Positions 48,031 through 59,324 of a stretch of 64,000 bases of DNA are shown here, one piece after another. The position numbers were made by a program, and so were the translations under genes. The stretch lies in the NCBI GenBank assembly GCA_949825065.1, contig OX463842.1, positions 317,501 to 381,500 on the forward strand, written 5' to 3'. The notes under the pieces were generated by a model. That model had not been told where the DNA came from and ran no database searches. It worked only from the letters and a program-made list of their open reading frames with translations. Source of the DNA: Odontocerum albicorne. Taxonomy: Eukaryota > Arthropoda > Insecta > Trichoptera > Odontoceridae. Numbering within the stretch: the stretch's first letter is position 1; the number at the start of each line of letters is the position of its first letter.

Positions 48031-48604
48031 CTTTATTACCAAGATCATTTCCTGTTCTGGGACATTCAACTTCCGCTCGCGGAATTAACGTACAAACATG
48101 CATAAACAATGCAACAACTCGAAGATGGAGCCGCTCGTGAAATTTAATAATTTCGGTCAAAATAAATATATTGTTACAATTCCATTGAAAATCCTTGCCC
48201 CATGCCGTGGCTGGGCAATACATACGTATACATTCACAAACTTACATGTTTTATTTAGTGTATTTTATATTGTAAGGTAACTATTACCACTATACCAGAA
48301 ATATCAAAAACTGTAAGTGATAAGTACGAATGGGATTGGAAGATAGACATCTTACCATTTTCTGCACAGGTTAAAAAAATCGTTGAGGAGAGTGGATATG
48401 TTATAAGTTCCGAGTTCAAAGTAATTGGGCTAAGCCTCTTTTGAAAAAAAAAAAATTAAATTAAAATTATTCGAGGCAAGTCTTTAAACGCGACGATACC
48501 GGCCCGTTTCGGAAGAAAATACGCAATAGGACCAACATTCACAAACAGAAGATTTACTATATTTATTATAGTACATGTACGTGCAAAAAGGGAGCAAACG
48601 AAGA
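48031..48604. other. intergenic, nothing recognised
   Basis: No feature supported. Confidence 0.3.
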
Positions 48605-48768
48605 CTATTTATTGCCATGTGCAATCTCTTTCAATCAACCAGAAAGCTGTTAAATAAATCTTAACTAAAAATCACAATGGAACCTATTTAAAAAATGTGG
48701 AATCGAATTCGTAGCCTCCGAATTGAAAAACAGACGTCTTACCAATCGGGTCACTAAAATCTTCTATA
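48605..48768 (-). mobile_element. SINE-A, minus strand
   Basis: Tail TATTTATTGCCATGTGCAAT..CAATCAACCAGAAAGCTGTT, middle AAAATCACAATGGAACCTA, B box reverse (GGAATCGAATTCGTAGCC) and A box reverse (CTTACCAATCGGGTCAC). Confidence 0.8.
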
Positions 48769-48769
48769 A

Positions 48770-48840
48770 TTTGTGGCCTAGTTGGGAAGACGTCTGTTTT
48801 CTAGCCCGGAGGTTCCGAGTTCATATTTAATTTTTAAGGT
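48770..48840 (+). mobile_element. SINE-A head, facing the previous copy
   Basis: TGTGGCCTAGTTGGGAAGAC GTCTGTTTTCTAGCCCGGAG and a changed B box GGTTCCGAGTTCAT. Head to head with 48605-48768. Confidence 0.75.
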
Positions 48841-48874
48841 CGTTTGTAATTGTTTTCAAAAAATCAAAATGAAC

Positions 48875-49021
48875 ATATCGCCTGTTGAATCGGCAAGGAG
48901 TTGAAATATACTTTCGCCACTTACGCACGTAAAAAAGGAGGCATTGTAGTGCCATTTGGTAGTCTTAACTCGAAAATCGATTTTTTGGAGTTTCGCCACT
49001 ATGATTCTCAACAGGCGATAT
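48875..49021. mobile_element. 147-bp MITE with 14-bp TIRs
   Basis: ATATCGCCTGTTGA at 48875-48888 and its exact complement at 49008-49021. Sub-terminal CGCCACT / AGTGGCG stretches also pair. AAC lies on both sides but is too short to call as a target duplication. No coding capacity. Confidence 0.65.
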
Positions 49022-49456
49022 AACGAGATGACTCTCAGTCACGTGTAAAATGTTCTGTGTTTGTAATAAAACATTTTGGTCACCTGAAGGAACGGAGCCA
49101 GATACCTCTGGAACGGGCCGTTCTTTAACTTGACTTCCGAGGCCGACCAGAGATGGTCCGGGTATTTATATTATGTACGAATGGACGTTATAGAATGTGA
49201 GGTAGGTGCGAAGGACCAGCGACATTGTCTGAATTTACACGTTCCTTGGGGTGGATGTGGGCCACGCCACTGGTAATGTTTACCAGAGCCGGGGCAATAT
49301 ATTATGGTATGGTGCCTGAAGGTGAAAACATTTACACTTTCGGGAACACGTATATTTGCTGTAATACGAGTATTTTTCGATTATTTTTATATGAGCAATT
49401 AATTTTTCAACTTTATTAAAATAGTCCTCCCCTTCCAAAATTATCGTCAAAGTAAA
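49022..49456. other. intergenic, nothing recognised
   Basis: ATACGAGTAT at 49364. Confidence 0.3.
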
Positions 49457-49795
49457 AATTGGGCACGGACTGTCACTTGATCACATAGTATAAATTGGGC
49501 ACGAACTGTCACTAATTTTTTATTTATTTATTTATTTATTATTACACATGACAAGAAATATACACAATTTGCGAAAAAACAATAGGTAATTTGATTTGTA
49601 CATACAATTTTAATGTATCTGGGTTTGTTGCCTTTCATTTGTCGTATCCCCAGTAAACTAGGCTTTTGCCTGTATCTCACTGAGGATATTTAGCATGAAA
49701 AAATAAATCGATACTTCTTTGCGATACTTGATCACATAGTATAAATTGGGCACGAACTGTCACTTGATCACATAGTATAAATTAACTTTATTTAT
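49457..49795. repeat. 36-bp tandem repeat x 4, split by a LINE
   Basis: ATAAATTGGGCACGAACTGT + CACTTGATCACATAGT; two units on the left (to 49511) and two on the right (from 49730). Confidence 0.85.
49512..49735 (-). mobile_element. 5'-truncated LINE 3' end inside the 36-bp array
   Basis: Minus reading CAGTGAGATACAGGCAAAAG..CTGGGGATACGACAAATGAA..TTCTTGTCATGTGTAATAAT followed by AAATAAATAAAT. Typical insect LINE tail; breaks CTGTCACT / TGATCAC of the repeat unit. Confidence 0.75.
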
Positions 49796-49824
49796 CAACC
49801 TTTCAGGGTGAACAAACTGTCAAT

Positions 49825-50383
49825 ATTGTAATTTGTTTTATCCAAGACTGTTTACTCCATTTTTTTGTAACGGTATAACCCTACCGGTTTTAAGGCATTC
49901 ACCTCATCATGAGGGGATCACAAATAAGACTGAATTCTGTTCGAACTGGTATCGAGATACACGCTTCTAACGGTAAACATTCGGGTTGAGAACTGGGGGT
50001 GTAGGGAGGGATGAGACAATTTCGGCGAGCAGTGGAGATATTCTTGGGATATATGTGTTTGCGAGATGTTCACCTCGATGTACTGATTTTGAAATTTCTA
50101 GGGCGTCTAATCTGTCCAATTTATCTGTCCCTCCTCTAATCTGTCGTCTAATCTGGCAAACACATATATCCCAAGAATCCCGCCGAGATTGTCTCATCCC
50201 TCCCTCCACCCCCAGTCCCCAACCCGAATGTTAACCGTTAGAAGCATGTATGTCGGTACCAGTTCGAATAGAACTCAGTCTTGTTTGGGCTCTCATGATG
50301 ATGAGGGGAAAGCCTTGAAACCGGTAGGGTTATACCGTTACACTAAAGTGGAATAAACAGTGTTTGATAAAACAAATTACAAT
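49825..50383. mobile_element. foldback family 1, long inverted repeat
   Basis: Left arm 49825-50063 and right arm 50154-50383 are inverted copies (e.g. AACGGTATAACCCTACCGGT against ACCGGTAGGGTTATACCGTT; GGGATATATGTGTTTGC against GCAAACACATATATCCC). The loop 50064-50153 has CTAATCTGTC repeats. No ORF; a MITE-like foldback element. Confidence 0.9.
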
Positions 50384-51179
50384 GTCTTTAAACCTCCACA
50401 ATGTTAATGTCTTAACTATAAATAATATATAAACTGTCAATTGTTCAAAAGTTCAATCGACGAAATAGCCATTTCTGACAGTCTTTCGTGTCTATGACTA
50501 AATCTCAAATATTTTTTTATTATTTTTAAATTACTAAAACTCTTTAACATATTCTCAAATAAGTTTTGATTGTTTTAATCCGATTTTGACGCCTTTCAGG
50601 TATTTTGCTTGGGACAAGTGCCCTGGTTGCCCCGCCCTTGTCACGGTTCTGATGTTTACCCCATAACTCTACCGCGCCCTGTTCCGCCCTCGCCCCACGT
50701 CGCGCGGCTAAACCATCACACCGCGCGCTGACCATCACGCCCGCGCCCTCTCCCCTGGGAGAGACGCTACACTTTATCCCAGACTTGATCATAACTATGA
50801 AAAATAGCCCATTTATTTTATCCCATTATTTTCAGTATTGTCATTATACTTGTATTTGTTATATTTGACAAGTTATCAATCATACTTGATTCAATTAATG
50901 TTTTCCTTTAACTTGTATTTTGATATGAGAAATATTATACTTTAAAACATACTATTTTATAAAGAGCGTGGAGAGCATTTATCGAAGAGCAGAAACCGGT
51001 GACAAATTTAACTTTTTCCATGTCAGCGATGGAATATGTGGTGTGTTCATTAATTTATTAAAATTGAAATCTTCGCGCCAAGATACCACATAACATACAT
51101 TTTCGATGTATGTGATACATAGTAACATAACAAAAGTCTGAAATAAGCACTGCTCTAATAACACACCAGCATCATTCCA
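50384..51179. other. intergenic, with a GC-rich patch
   Basis: 50625-50770 is strongly GC- and CpG-rich (CCCCACGTCGCGCGGC, CACCGCGCGCTGACC). No clear ORF. Possible promoter-like or inserted sequence. Confidence 0.3.
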
Positions 51180-51360
51180 CTTGAAAAGAGCCCCGGGATA
51201 GGAGGTAGAAACACGTGTAGCGGGGATTAATGCAATTAGTGGAACAACAAAGAAATTCAATGTTAAATATTCGATTTTTTAAAATTTGGTGTCGAAAGGT
51301 AATTGAACCCGCACCGCCGGGCTAGAAGACACCTGGTCTTCTCAACCAGGACACAGAAGT
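51180..51360 (-). mobile_element. SINE with tRNA-like head, minus strand
   Basis: Head reverse at 51290-51360 (B box AATTGAACCCGCACC; then CCGGGCTAGAAGACACC); body GGGATAGGAGGTAGAAACAC..CGTGTAGCGGGGATTAA shared with 22740. Confidence 0.65.
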
Positions 51361-51900
51361 AATAGTAATATTTTTATTTTTTATATCCACTTTGCACGGA
51401 TTTCTCCTGTTACACAAAGAGGGTCTGCTTCTAGCGTTAGCTTATTCGTTAGGAATAATATCAGCCAGGATTCTTCTCATACTGCTAGGCGGTGCCGAGA
51501 ATATGTCCACAGTGTCAGTTGGTTCAATATCTCTATACCACGCGTGACTGAGTGCTTAGCCATGATATTTTTGCTGTAAGTTGGTATGTAGAACATAGGG
51601 AGATTCCTTGCACGGCTATATTTTTTAGGTACATATAAACTTAGTGCTTCTAGAATCGCGATACTGTTAAAACAACCTTTAGTAGGAATATCGCAATGGA
51701 TTCTTGCCTTCTTGTTCCGAGGCTTCTATAGTTACACACCGTGAGAAGTTCGACATGGTGAGCATATTTTGGGTAATCGCTCTTTGTTCTGTATCATAGA
51801 TATCTGAGGATTTTTTTTTGTATTTGTTCTATATTGTTTTTATATTTGAGCTGAGCATGCTGAACATGAACAGCTGATATCGTATGTTCTAATAGTAAAA
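51361..51900 (-). mobile_element. possible LINE 3' region
   Basis: Minus strand gives broken protein-like text (SDIYDTEQRAITQNML; AWYRDIEPTDTVDIF; RRILADIIP) followed by an AT-rich end at 51361-51390. I cannot assign a clade. Confidence 0.3.
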
Positions 51901-52399
51901 TTAATTTAATTTAAAAATACTGTTTGAAACATGTTTAATTTGTGAATGTCTGGTGTTGGTGTTAAGTGTAAACAGTTGATTGGAGTTGAAGTTGAACTTA
52001 GCGTATATTTACCAAAAGTGAGCAGCATTGAGCTTTGCGCCTCGCGCCCTACTATTGTACACTTTACAGGGCTCGGCCTTCACCCCAGGCCACTTGGAAC
52101 GAGGGGAAAGATATTTTTCTAGGGTGGCTTGCACTTTACTTCTTTCAGGTTGATTTTTTTGGTGACATGTGTGAAATAACATAAACATTTACCCATTGTA
52201 TTACACTGAAGGGATCTTCCAAATATACGTAGATGAAGACCAAAGAAAAGTCTACGTAAGAAAGTGGAGGACATGTTTAGACTCGAACTATCTCCGAGTA
52301 GTTGTTGAAATAGAGAGAGAGATGGTCCAAACAGTATTTTTTTAAATGTATGGGATAATGAGAAGAAGAATATTATACCTCAGTTGTAAATAGCAAAGC
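51901..52399. other. intergenic, nothing recognised
   Basis: No feature supported. Confidence 0.3.
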
Positions 52400-52500
52400 C
52401 AGGTGGGTTTAATGGCATTTAGCAATTTCTTCCAGCCGACCAGAAACGACTGAAATAAAAAAAAGCTATAACTCTTTTTAAAAAAATCGGTAAAAGCATA
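52400..52500 (-). mobile_element. SINE-A/LINE tail fragment
   Basis: CCAGGTGGGTTTAATGGCATTTAGCAATTTCTTCCAGCCGACCAGAAACG, diverged from the tail consensus. Confidence 0.6.
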
Positions 52501-52589
52501 ACGACCATGTTATAAAATAAAACTATGGAAATAATTCAATATGGTGTTGAATGTAAATTATTACGTGGTATTTCGTCGTTATATGACAA

Positions 52590-52745
52590 TCAGCCATATA
52601 TGCTGGAAGATAACCAGCACTTCCTTCCAAATGGGCTGCAAGAAGCAAGTTGATGTGGACGGAAGAGTTGGCATGAGATTGAGATAAGTGGAGATCTGCA
52701 CTAGCTGCAACTCAAGAGTAGAATTTACGATGGTGATGATGACCA
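52590..52745 (+). pseudogene. non-LTR ORF2 extreme C-terminus
   Basis: AGTGGAGATCTGCACTAGCT then GCAACTCAAGAGTAGAATTT and GATGGTGATGATGA: reads DKWRSALAATQE, the usual D...WR.........P LINE ending followed by a TGATGA-rich tail. Confidence 0.45.
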
Positions 52746-52924
52746 CTTGAGTTTACAAGAAACAAATATAGCGCATGTAATAAACTCAAATAAGTAAATG
52801 TTTGAATTGTTTTAGATTGCGTGGCCCCGTCCCCGACGCTTGACATTCGATAACTTGCTTTATTTAAAGATTGTGTCGAGTATATTTCGAAAATATTTAT
52901 CTTAAGAATATAAGCGTACCACTT

Positions 52925-53475
52925 ATGAAGTCTCAGAACAATATTTGTATATATTGTAAATAAAGAAGTCTCCGAATAATATAAACATACGCACGTGACT
53001 TAACTAAAGAAGTTTCCGAAGAATATAAACATATGCATGTGACTTATGAAGTCTCAGAACAATATTTGTTTATAACTAAAGAAGTCTCCGAAGAATATAA
53101 ACATATGCACGTGACTTAACTAAAGAAGTCTCCGAAGAATATAAACATATGCATGTGACTTATGAAGTCTCAGAACAATATTTGTATATAACTAAAGAAG
53201 TCCCCGAAGAATATAAACATATGCACGTGACTTAACTAAAGAAGTCTCCGAAGAATATAAACATATGCACGTGACTTAACTAAAGAAGTCTCCGAAGAAT
53301 ATAAACATATGCACGTGACTTAACTAAAGAAGTCTCCGAAGAATATGCACGTGACATATTAAGTCTCAGAAGAATTTTGGCATGGCATTTATGAAGTCTC
53401 ATAAAAATATATGCAAAGGTCTTATGAAGTCTCAAGCAAATATTTGTATACCATTTATTAAGTAAACCAATATCT
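52925..53475. repeat. 44-bp-type tandem array with higher order
   Basis: AACTAAAGAAGTCTCCGAAG + AATATAAACATATGCACGTGACTT, mixed with TATGAAGTCTCAGAACAATATTTGTATATA units. The pair recurs about every 118 bp (52921, 53041, 53158). Right end is diverged. Confidence 0.92.
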
Positions 53476-54666
53476 GAAAAATTTAGTCTATTTATTTAAA
53501 ATTCCATATTTATACAATGAATGCATTTCAAAATATGTACTTGTATTTATTTAAACGCTTTAATATTTCTACACAAGATAATAACCTATATCAAACGCCT
53601 CTTTATGTTCATTGTCTGTTCTGAAACGGTAGACTGTCACCAATGGAATTTCCTCAAAAAAATCAAAACAGTTGGGGGACTGATATACGAGTACTTGGCT
53701 TACGTGTATCGTCGGTAGAATTCTCATCTTAAATCACGGGGCTTCAGGTAAATTTTTCGGTTGTCACTAAATTGTCACTCAGACCTTAAAAAAATATTTG
53801 ATTGATACAAAAAGTATATTCAATCACTTCACCTCTTTAATGAATCCGACATCGTCGAAGTAAAAAAAATAATGTAACTCAATCTGCCCTCAATAACGGA
53901 ATCATTTTATAATCCATAAACAAATTCACAGCAGCCTTCCCTCGCTCCTGCTACCCTCGGAATGGGCGGGGAACTCTAAACAGTGGATTTAACAAGTTCC
54001 AAGTTGCGCGATAATTCGTGTTGCCGAAGATATTTCCAGGGGCGGGAGCAGTGCTGGCGGGGGCGCGAGTACTGCTCCGGCTCGGCCCCTATAAGCAATC
54101 ATAATTTAAAAACTTTTATGATTTAAGATACTGTTTTGCTATAAGCTCTAACGGCCGACCGACTTGCCTTTATAATATCTAACGCAGCAATACGCGGTGC
54201 ACAGTGGGTGACTTATTGAAAAATCATGCAATAATGTAAATTATTAACGGCTTCATTTTAAACACGCGTTAGTATTGCATTTGTTTGGACGCTGGGTAGG
54301 GACAGTATCTTATGGTATTTTTATATAATCTAATCAGATCAGATTTTAAGTGTTATACTTTTATATGTCCAGGTTTTGGGTATTTCGATGAAATTACGAG
54401 TGTGCTATTTATTTATCAAACATTTTTAAACCAACACTTGTCAAATGTTACGAGCAGCTGTAGTTCGTATACTTATAAAACATTGCGTGATTGTTTATGT
54501 ATACATTCCGCAAATGTACATAAGTTAGTTTATTCTCACAATTACCTTCAGGTTTCAGATTAAAACTTATTTGCGGCTCGTCGTCGTATATGTCGGCAAA
54601 ATTATCGCAAATACAAATGTTGCAATAACCTCTTCGACAAATTTAACTAGACTTAAGTTTTAATAA
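53476..54666. other. intergenic, with a GC-rich patch
   Basis: 53935-54105 is GC-rich (GAATGGGCGGGGAACTC, CAGGGGCGGGAGCAG). No ORF found across it. TACGAGTA at 53686. Confidence 0.3.
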
Positions 54667-54735
54667 TGGGTGTAATTGGAAATAAACTCATACTCTTAGA
54701 ATGGAAAACAAGCGCCTTACCAACTAGATTTCGGA
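54667..54735 (-). mobile_element. SINE-A head fragment, minus strand
   Basis: CTCTTAGAATGGAAAACAAG CGCCTTACCAACTAGATTTC GGAGG: reverse A box with diverged inner head. Confidence 0.55.
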
Positions 54736-55340
54736 GGCTATCGTTGCATTTAACATATAATCATGTACTTCAAAACAACTCTAGATTCGATGTAACTTTT
54801 GTCAACAATCCAAAAATTAATAAAAATACTCTAGGATACTTTTTTACGTTATAATGTTTGTATTACAACTACACTTATATTTTTACGACTTTTTGTCATA
54901 TTTTCGCTTCAACAGTATTATATTAAGAAAACGATTAAGAAAATATCACAAATAACTAAATAATAATATGAAACGACTGATCTCTTCGAATCTTATCAAG
55001 ATGGCCGTTTCACATAATCCGTGTAGACTGTAGACCCGCCCAGCTAAATATTTGGCTTGATAGATTGGTGAACCATTATGGGTGTAGTTTAGACTTTATT
55101 TTGACTTTGACTGCTTACAGGAGTCAAGTGAAAAAGTTGTTCTTGCCGGGATCAATTCATTGTATTGTATAATTTTTGTGTTGTTCAATAATTATTTAAT
55201 CACTTTGTTGTTGTTCGACTTATACACTGATTGTTTTCTTTATATAGCACTCTTTTCACGTCAATGCCACTAAAAAAAAAAAAAAAAAATCAAACACATT
55301 ATAATGCTAGTATCATACACATTCTCTCAATAATTCAACT
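54736..55340. other. intergenic, nothing recognised
   Basis: Poly(A) run near 55272. Confidence 0.3.
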
Positions 55341-55547
55341 ATGTAATTTGTTTTATCAAACACTGTTTATTCCACTTTTTGTAATGGTATAACCTTACCG
55401 ATTTGAAGGCTTTCACCTCATTTTCAGGGGAGCACAAACAAGTTTTGTTGGTTCTCCCCTGAATATGAGGTGAAAGCCTTGAACCCGGTAGGGTTCTACC
55501 GTTACAAAAAGCGGAATAAACAGTGTTTGATAAAATAAATTACAATG
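55341..55547. mobile_element. foldback family 1, compact copy
   Basis: Arms 55343-55435 and 55451-55545 inverted (AAACACTGTTTATTCCACTT against GCGGAATAAACAGTGTTTGA; CACCTCATTTTCAGGGGAG against CTCCCCTGAATATGAGGTG). The outer right flank GGAGG..TTTAAA is TTTAAACCTCCACAACGTC, as at 50384. Confidence 0.9.
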
Positions 55548-56010
55548 TATTTAAACCTCCACAACGTCAATGCCTTAACTATAAACAATATATAAATTCA
55601 ACTATGTGTGTCACCAACAAAACTGCCCAAAGGCAGACAGTTTGCACTGCACTAAACCGGGCGTCACTCTTAACAGGGGGGGATACCGAAGTGTAGAAAC
55701 CAAATTCAAATTGTTCAACCAAAAGCATAAATCGTCCCCTCAACACTCAATGTCTCAAAACGTCAGTATATAACTTTTAAAACAAAGTGATAAAATATAC
55801 ACAAAGACTGTTTGTTGAATTTCATTATATGGCTATTTAAAACCTATATACTTAGAACGAAAAGTAACTTTTTTTATTACAATTTTACTCATATAACGTA
55901 AGTGAAACTTAACAAAAAATGCTAATACGAGTATAATAAATAAATTAATTTTTAAACAATTTATTTGGCTACACTTTGATGTGACTATTTTAAATAATGA
56001 CCGTTTTATT
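55548..56010. other. intergenic, nothing recognised
   Basis: ATACGAGTAT at 55925. Confidence 0.3.
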
Positions 56011-56026
56011 CTCTCTCTCTCTCTCT
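56011..56026. repeat. (CT)8 microsatellite
   Basis: Pure CT run. Confidence 0.95.
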
Positions 56027-56649
56027 ATTAAAGCAACTGTCAATAGGTAAAAATAACTTATTTAAAACGCACGCCATTAGCTGTATATTTTTTGCTTCAG
56101 TTTGACGACTTGCTCCCCTGTGCACCGAGAACTTTAGCGAAGATATCGCTGCAAATTAATTGCAGACTTTTATTTGGCGCTACTGTGTAGTCTTTCCTCT
56201 CCCCAAAGAGAGTGGGGTGCACCAGACCTCGCAGATTTCTCTTTTAATCAACCCTTAAGCAGAATTACTGTTTATTTAAATAAAGATATTCTTTTAGCAT
56301 TAACGAGACTTCAAATCAAAAAGTTTTTTTTAAATATATCAACTCGATATGAAAATTACACGTATGTAAATTTTAATTTATTTTCTCTAGAATATAAATG
56401 TGTTGAGGTCGAAACAAATATATTTAACTGTTATATTTTTGGTATTTTTATGGAGTTCTTCGATGAATTAACGTAGATATATAAAAAATACCTTACCCTA
56501 ATTTTGACTGTTTGGAACTATTTAGATAAACAAAACACATACGTACAATTGATAACTGTAATTTTGTATTTGTCAAATGTAACATCTGAGACTTCTTTCT
56601 TAGGGAAATTTGAGTAGCCTTGAATAATTTCACTGAATTAAGCCGCTAG
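56027..56649. other. intergenic, nothing recognised
   Basis: A plus open frame 56174-56476 (MALLCSLSSPQREWGAPDLA) has no recognisable family and is AT-codon rich. Confidence 0.3.
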
Positions 56650-57690
56650 ATCTTTGTTTCTCTACATTTTCTTAAAAGGATGTGTAATTTTTTGCCAGCT
56701 TTTTGTTAAATACTCTTGTTTCAACGATTTGTACTTCTATAACTTGATTATGGTGATGTATTATTTGGATGTCAACAAAAAAATGTTGGATAAGTTGGAG
56801 AGACTCCAACACGTTTGCATGCGATTAATATTTAACCTAAGGAAGTATGACAACGGGCCAGAGCTCCGAAACGTTTGTATGCGATTAATATTTAACCTAA
56901 GGAAGTATGACAACGTGTCAGAGCTTCGAAAAGTTTGCATCCGATTAATATTTAACCTAAATAAGTATGACAACGTGTCAAAGCTTCGAAACGTTTGCAT
57001 CCGATTGATATTTAACCTAAGGAAGTATGACAACGGGCCAGAGCTCCGAAACGTTTGTATCCGATTAATATAATATTTAACCTAAGGAAGTATGACAACG
57101 TATCAGAGCTCCGAAACGTTCGCATCCGATTAATATTTAACCTAAAGAAGTATGACAACGTGTCAGAGCTCCGAAACATTTGCATGCGATTAATATTTAA
57201 CCTAAGGAAGTATGACAACGTGTCAAAGCTTCGAAACGTTTGCATACGATTAATATTTAACCTAAATAAGTATGACAACGTGTCAAAGCTTCGAAACGTT
57301 TGCATCCGATTAATATTTAACCTAAGGAAGTATGACAACGTATCAAAGCTTCGAAACGTTTGCATCCGATTAATATTTAACCTAAGGAAGTATGACAACG
57401 TGTCAAAGCTTCGAAACGTTTGCATGCGATTAATATTTAACCTAAATAAGTTTGACAACGTGTCAAAGCTTCGAAACGTTTGCATCCGATTAATATTTAA
57501 CCTAAGGAAGGTATGACAACGTGTCAGAGCTCCGAAACAGACTTGACTTAATTTTCAAAGATCGAAGGAATCTTCACATTCTGTCAACATTGTTTTGTGT
57601 GCTTAATAATCCCAATTTTCCTACATACCTTCCATAGAAATTCCATTTACTTTCAGAGCACAGACATTATCTTTGATTAGACGTTGATAG
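56650..57690 (+). pseudogene. non-LTR retrotransposon RT C-terminal region, expanded
   Basis: Plus frame: YLDVNKKMLDKLERLQHVCM RLIFNLRKYD, the LDKLERLQN.CIRFIFNLRKYDH thumb motif of jockey/CR1-type reverse transcriptases. After twelve 60-bp repeats of that motif the protein resumes as RLDLIFKDRRNLHILSTLFC, NNPNFPTYLP and KFHLLSEH, which matches W..L..RR.LH.L.LL..ILN...P.YL..KF..LS. So the array sits inside a once-continuous coding region. The 5' RT domain is missing. Confidence 0.85.
56811..57540. repeat. 60-bp tandem array x 12 inside RT coding sequence
   Basis: ACGTTTGCATCCGATTAATA + TTTAACCTAAGGAAGTATGACAACGTGTCAAAGCTTCGAA; starts 56811, 56871 and so on. Each encodes RNVCIRLIFNLRKYDNVSKL. 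A 5-bp gain near 57070 shifts the frame once. Confidence 0.97.
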
Positions 57691-58109
57691 ACTCCTTAGC
57701 ATACCAATAATCTACGCTTCATTTTACACGTCTTTAATTGCGGTTAATTCGATGAAAAGGGAAAGATCTTTACAGCAGGAGTGCATGCATAACGGGGTGT
57801 ATGGACGTATCAGAAGCGAAAGAGTTTTTTCCAAGATAAAATTAAGTAGAGATTTATTCTCTTTGCCCAAATAAGGGGACATGCATGATTGTGATGTTGA
57901 TAAGTTATGATATCACAAGATAATACAAATATAGTTAAGAAAAACTTTGAGCTAATTTATCGTAAGAAATGGTATCTGGAAAACGGTCAAGTATGTTAGT
58001 GATTCCAGGAAAAAAATCAGGTTACAGTGTAAACCCTGAAAACTGCCGCAGGGACTTGGTGAGATACTCGTAAATCTGCCTACCAGACATATTCGTGACA
58101 TTACACTCG
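57691..58109. other. intergenic, nothing recognised
   Basis: TACTCGTA at 58065. Confidence 0.3.
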
Positions 58110-58203
58110 AACAGAATAATATGAATGGACGCGCAAGAACAGAATAATATGAATGGACGCGCAAGAACAGAATAATATGAATGGACGCGCAAGAACAGAA
58201 TAA
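58110..58203. repeat. 28-bp tandem repeat x 3.3
   Basis: AACAGAATAATATGAATGGA + CGCGCAAG; perfect copies. Confidence 0.95.
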
Positions 58204-58324
58204 TGAAACGAAACAAGAAATAACATAATTTATGATTCGACTTTACTTTTACAAAGTTATAAAAATTAAGATATTTCTCTAAAACGTACAAATGGAATAC
58301 AACAATGCGTATAAGATCTTTTGG

Positions 58325-58420
58325 AGTATTATACCACGTGGTTTGGTTTATGATGTCAACGTTTCGAAAACGTTGCAGGTTTCATTTTCAGGGCTTATTG
58401 GTAGTCAATTTCGCCAGTTC
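58325..58420. mobile_element. foldback family 2, single arm
   Basis: GTGGTTTGGTTTATGATGTC AACGTTTCGAAAACGTTGCA GGTTTCATTTTCAGGGCTT, as in the arms at 39700. Confidence 0.65.
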
Positions 58421-58431
58421 GTAAGTTTTGA

Positions 58432-58570
58432 TTCTTCAAATCCCTTTGAGAGTTATCTTCTTCAAATCTCTTTGAGAGTTATCTTCTTCAAATCCCTTTG
58501 AGAGTTATCTTCTTCAAACCTTTTTGAGAGTTGTCTTCTTCAAATCTCTTTGAAAGTTGTCTTTTTCAAG
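58432..58570. repeat. 26-bp tandem repeat x 5
   Basis: AAATCTCTTTGAGAGTTATC + TTCTTC with substitutions; begins right after the foldback arm. Confidence 0.93.
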
Positions 58571-59049
58571 TCTAGTTTTGTCCTTCGTGCTATTTCCTCC
58601 GATATGCCACCTACAAAGAAAATAAGTTGGCCCAGATACACATATTCCTGGACAAGTTCTAGCGGCTTTCCATATTCTTGTACGTTTATTGGTTTTGGGG
58701 TATATGATTTAATATAATATAAATCTGATCAGATTTTGTTTCCAATTTATATTCCTAATTTTGTTACGAATGAAATTTTTGGTTGTGTATCGGATTTTGA
58801 TGTTTGTTTATATATGTTAGGTTAGGTTGATGTTTCAATTAATCTATGTTGTAAGCTTTAGAGTTTTTTTTTGTGTAGTTACATAAAACTTTTATTCTTT
58901 TCAAATGCTGCGACCGTCAATAATGAATTGATAAATACCAACCAGATTCAAGATCTAATCAAAATACAATTATTTGTAATTATAGTAATTGATTTATTCG
59001 AATTTGACAAAGCGGGAAAATATTCCGAAAGGATGTTAAAAGACTAGAT
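58571..59049. other. intergenic, nothing recognised
   Basis: No feature supported. Confidence 0.3.
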
Positions 59050-59095
59050 GGGATGCGAGAGGACGCGAGAGGACGCGAGAGGATTCGAGAGGTCG
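59050..59095. repeat. 10-bp tandem repeat x 4-5
   Basis: GCGAGAGGAC repeated, last units changed (GATTCGAGAGGTCGCG). Confidence 0.9.
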
Positions 59096-59324
59096 CGTTG
59101 TTTCGTTCCGATAAAAAGAGCAAATGAATATTTCAAGATTACAATAGGAGCTTTAATAAAACACAATCTGTCTGCTGCAGGTAATGCCCCATTTGTCTTT
59201 GATATTGCGCGGAGGGCAGGCTTCAAGGGAAACCGGCGAGCACGTGCCTCCCGGTCGTCATGTTTTTTGGGCTTCATAATTATTTAATTCTATAAAAATG
59301 TAACAAATATAAATAAGTGTTTCA

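Noticed and set aside
59044..59287. Overlapping 77- and 79-codon ORFs on opposite strands
   Set aside because: Mutual shadows starting in a 10-bp repeat; no recognisable family.
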